A stretch of DNA of 5,992 nt from Azonexaceae bacterium (GTDB lineage: Bacteria; Pseudomonadota; Gammaproteobacteria; Burkholderiales; Rhodocyclaceae). Below are positions 5,096-5,992 of the stretch, piece by piece (position 1 is the stretch's first letter; each line of letters opens with the position of its first letter). The stretch is from contig SSTA01000030.1 in the NCBI GenBank assembly GCA_009469685.1, positions 1 through 5,992 of the forward strand. The letters are read 5' to 3'. Made by a program: the position numbers and the translations under genes. The notes under the pieces are model-generated. The model was not told the origin of the DNA. It was given only the letters and a program-made list of their open reading frames with translations, and did no database searches.

Positions 5096-5989
5096 TTACG
5101 ATGGGTCGATGGAAGAAAAAACCTGGGCCGCCGCCAACATCGCCTCCCGCCCGGCCGGCGTCTCCAGGCTGATTCGGCCTAGGGCGCCATTGCGGTAGTC
5201 GGTGATGAGAATACCCGCAGCCTTTTCCCGATCCGGTTCGCCACCGCGACCCTTGACCAGACAGCCGCGCTTCCTGGCCACCGCCTCAAGTACTCCCGCG
5301 GCATCGAATGCCGCCGGGTCGAACCCGTACCTGACCCCCAGCAACTGAGGATAGTGGTCCAGGAGGAAGCCCGCGAGCCAGGTGGCCACTTCCTCGTCGA
5401 TGTAGGCATTGATTCCCACCGCGTGGCTGGCGGCGAGCTTGAGGCCATCGGCTTCGTGCTCGATCTTGGGCCACAACAGACCGGGCGTATCGTAAATACA
5501 GAGACGCGAACTGATGTCGATGCGCTGCTGGCTCTTGGTCACCGCCGGTTGGTCTCCCACCGCGGCGACTTTCTTCTTCACCAGGGCATTGAGCAGGGTC
5601 GATTTGCCCACGTTGGGGATGCCCATGATCATCAGGCGCAAGGGTTTGACCGCATCTTTGCGGTGGGGCGCCAATTGCTGGGCGAGACCGGGAACGCGGG
5701 CCACGTCGGCGGGCTTCTTGCAGGAAATGGCCACCGCCTTGACGCCGGGCTGGCGTCCGTAATGGTCGAGCCAAGCGCGGGTGGCGGCGGGATCGGCGAG
5801 GTCCGCCTTGTTGAGGAGCTTCAGGCAAGGCCGCTGGCGAAAGGCGCGCAATTCATGAATCATCGGGTTGCTGCTGGCTTCCGGCAGGCGGGCATCCACC
5901 ACTTCGACGACCACGTCGGCGTGGGCCAGCGTTTCCGCCGCCTTCTTGCGAGCCGAGGTCATGTGCCCGGGGAACCACTGGATGGTCAT
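5096..5989 (-). CDS. rbgA: Ribosome biogenesis GTPase RbgA/YlqF
   Basis: This 297-residue cytoplasmic protein belongs to the circularly permuted GTPases that act in late assembly of the large ribosomal subunit. The order of G motifs shows the permutation: G4 NKAD (60-63), G5 SCKK (89-92), G1 GIPNVGKST (123-131), a G2 threonine near Thr151, and G3 DTPG (167-170). The N-terminal WFPGHM (5-10) is the family signature, and residues 258-275 (AGILITDYRNGALGRISL) match the usual C-terminal end. The length is normal for the family. I placed the start at the ATG giving MTIQWFPGHM, as in most homologues. Only 3 bp remain upstream, so the ribosome binding site is outside the window. The gene converges with the DUF5666 gene across 77 bp, in which I see no convincing terminator hairpin for either side. 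It is probably unrelated to its neighbours. Confidence 0.95.
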   Translation of the reverse strand: MTIQWFPGHMTSARKKAAETLAHADVVVEVVDARLPEASSNPMIHELRAFRQRPCLKLLNKADLADPAATRAWLDHYGRQPGVKAVAISCKKPADVARVPGLAQQLAPHRKDAVKPLRLMIMGIPNVGKSTLLNALVKKKVAAVGDQPAVTKSQQRIDISSRLCIYDTPGLLWPKIEHEADGLKLAASHAVGINAYIDEEVATWLAGFLLDHYPQLLGVRYGFDPAAFDAAGVLEAVARKRGCLVKGRGGEPDREKAAGILITDYRNGALGRISLETPAGREAMLAAAQVFSSIDPS

Positions 5990-5992
5990 GGA

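Overview
The window is GC-rich and tightly packed, with no tRNA, rRNA, insertion sequence or CRISPR. The gene content is a periplasmic flavocytochrome c sulfide dehydrogenase (FCSD)-type pair, type II secretion genes, a DUF6502/DUF5666 pair and an RbgA-type GTPase. This suggests a Gram-negative proteobacterium, most likely a betaproteobacterium of the Rhodocyclales/Nitrosomonadales kind. That placement is inferred from gene families, gene order and base composition, not from any marker gene.

Layout. (1) Positions 1-2573, minus strand, read right to left: a small monoheme cytochrome c (fccA-like), an FCSD flavoprotein (fccB-like), the major pseudopilin gspG, and the first 159 codons of the inner-membrane platform gene gspF, cut by the window edge. 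Gaps are 10 bp, an overlap, and 3 bp, so these look like one transcription unit. (2) Positions 2574-2727: the only sizeable intergenic region, AT-rich and clearly regulatory. It holds a good sigma70-type promoter toward fccA, an extended -10 promoter toward the plus-strand genes, an exact 13-bp direct repeat with starts 62 bp apart, and an inverted repeat with terminator-like form in the fcc leader. (3) Positions 2728-5018, plus strand: a DUF6502-type protein with a predicted helix-turn-helix, joined by a TTGA stop/start overlap to an exported DUF5666-type protein. The latter carries a Gly-rich repeat block near its N-terminus and eleven in-frame copies of an 18-bp repeat (EKVEKP) at its C-terminus. 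(4) Positions 5096-5989, minus strand: the circularly permuted GTPase RbgA/YlqF, converging on the DUF5666 gene.

How they may work together. The cytochrome and flavoprotein should form a periplasmic heterodimer that takes electrons from sulfide or another reduced sulfur compound. The flavoprotein lacks the cysteine that anchors FAD covalently in the Allochromatium enzyme, as I recall that sequence. The pseudopilin and platform protein belong to an envelope secretion machine, and their place in the same operon as the redox pair is the most surprising linkage here. The DUF6502/DUF5666 pair is divergent from this operon and shares a control region with it. A working hypothesis is that the DUF6502 protein, or another factor binding the 13-bp boxes, coordinates both directions. 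The rbgA gene is housekeeping and probably unrelated.
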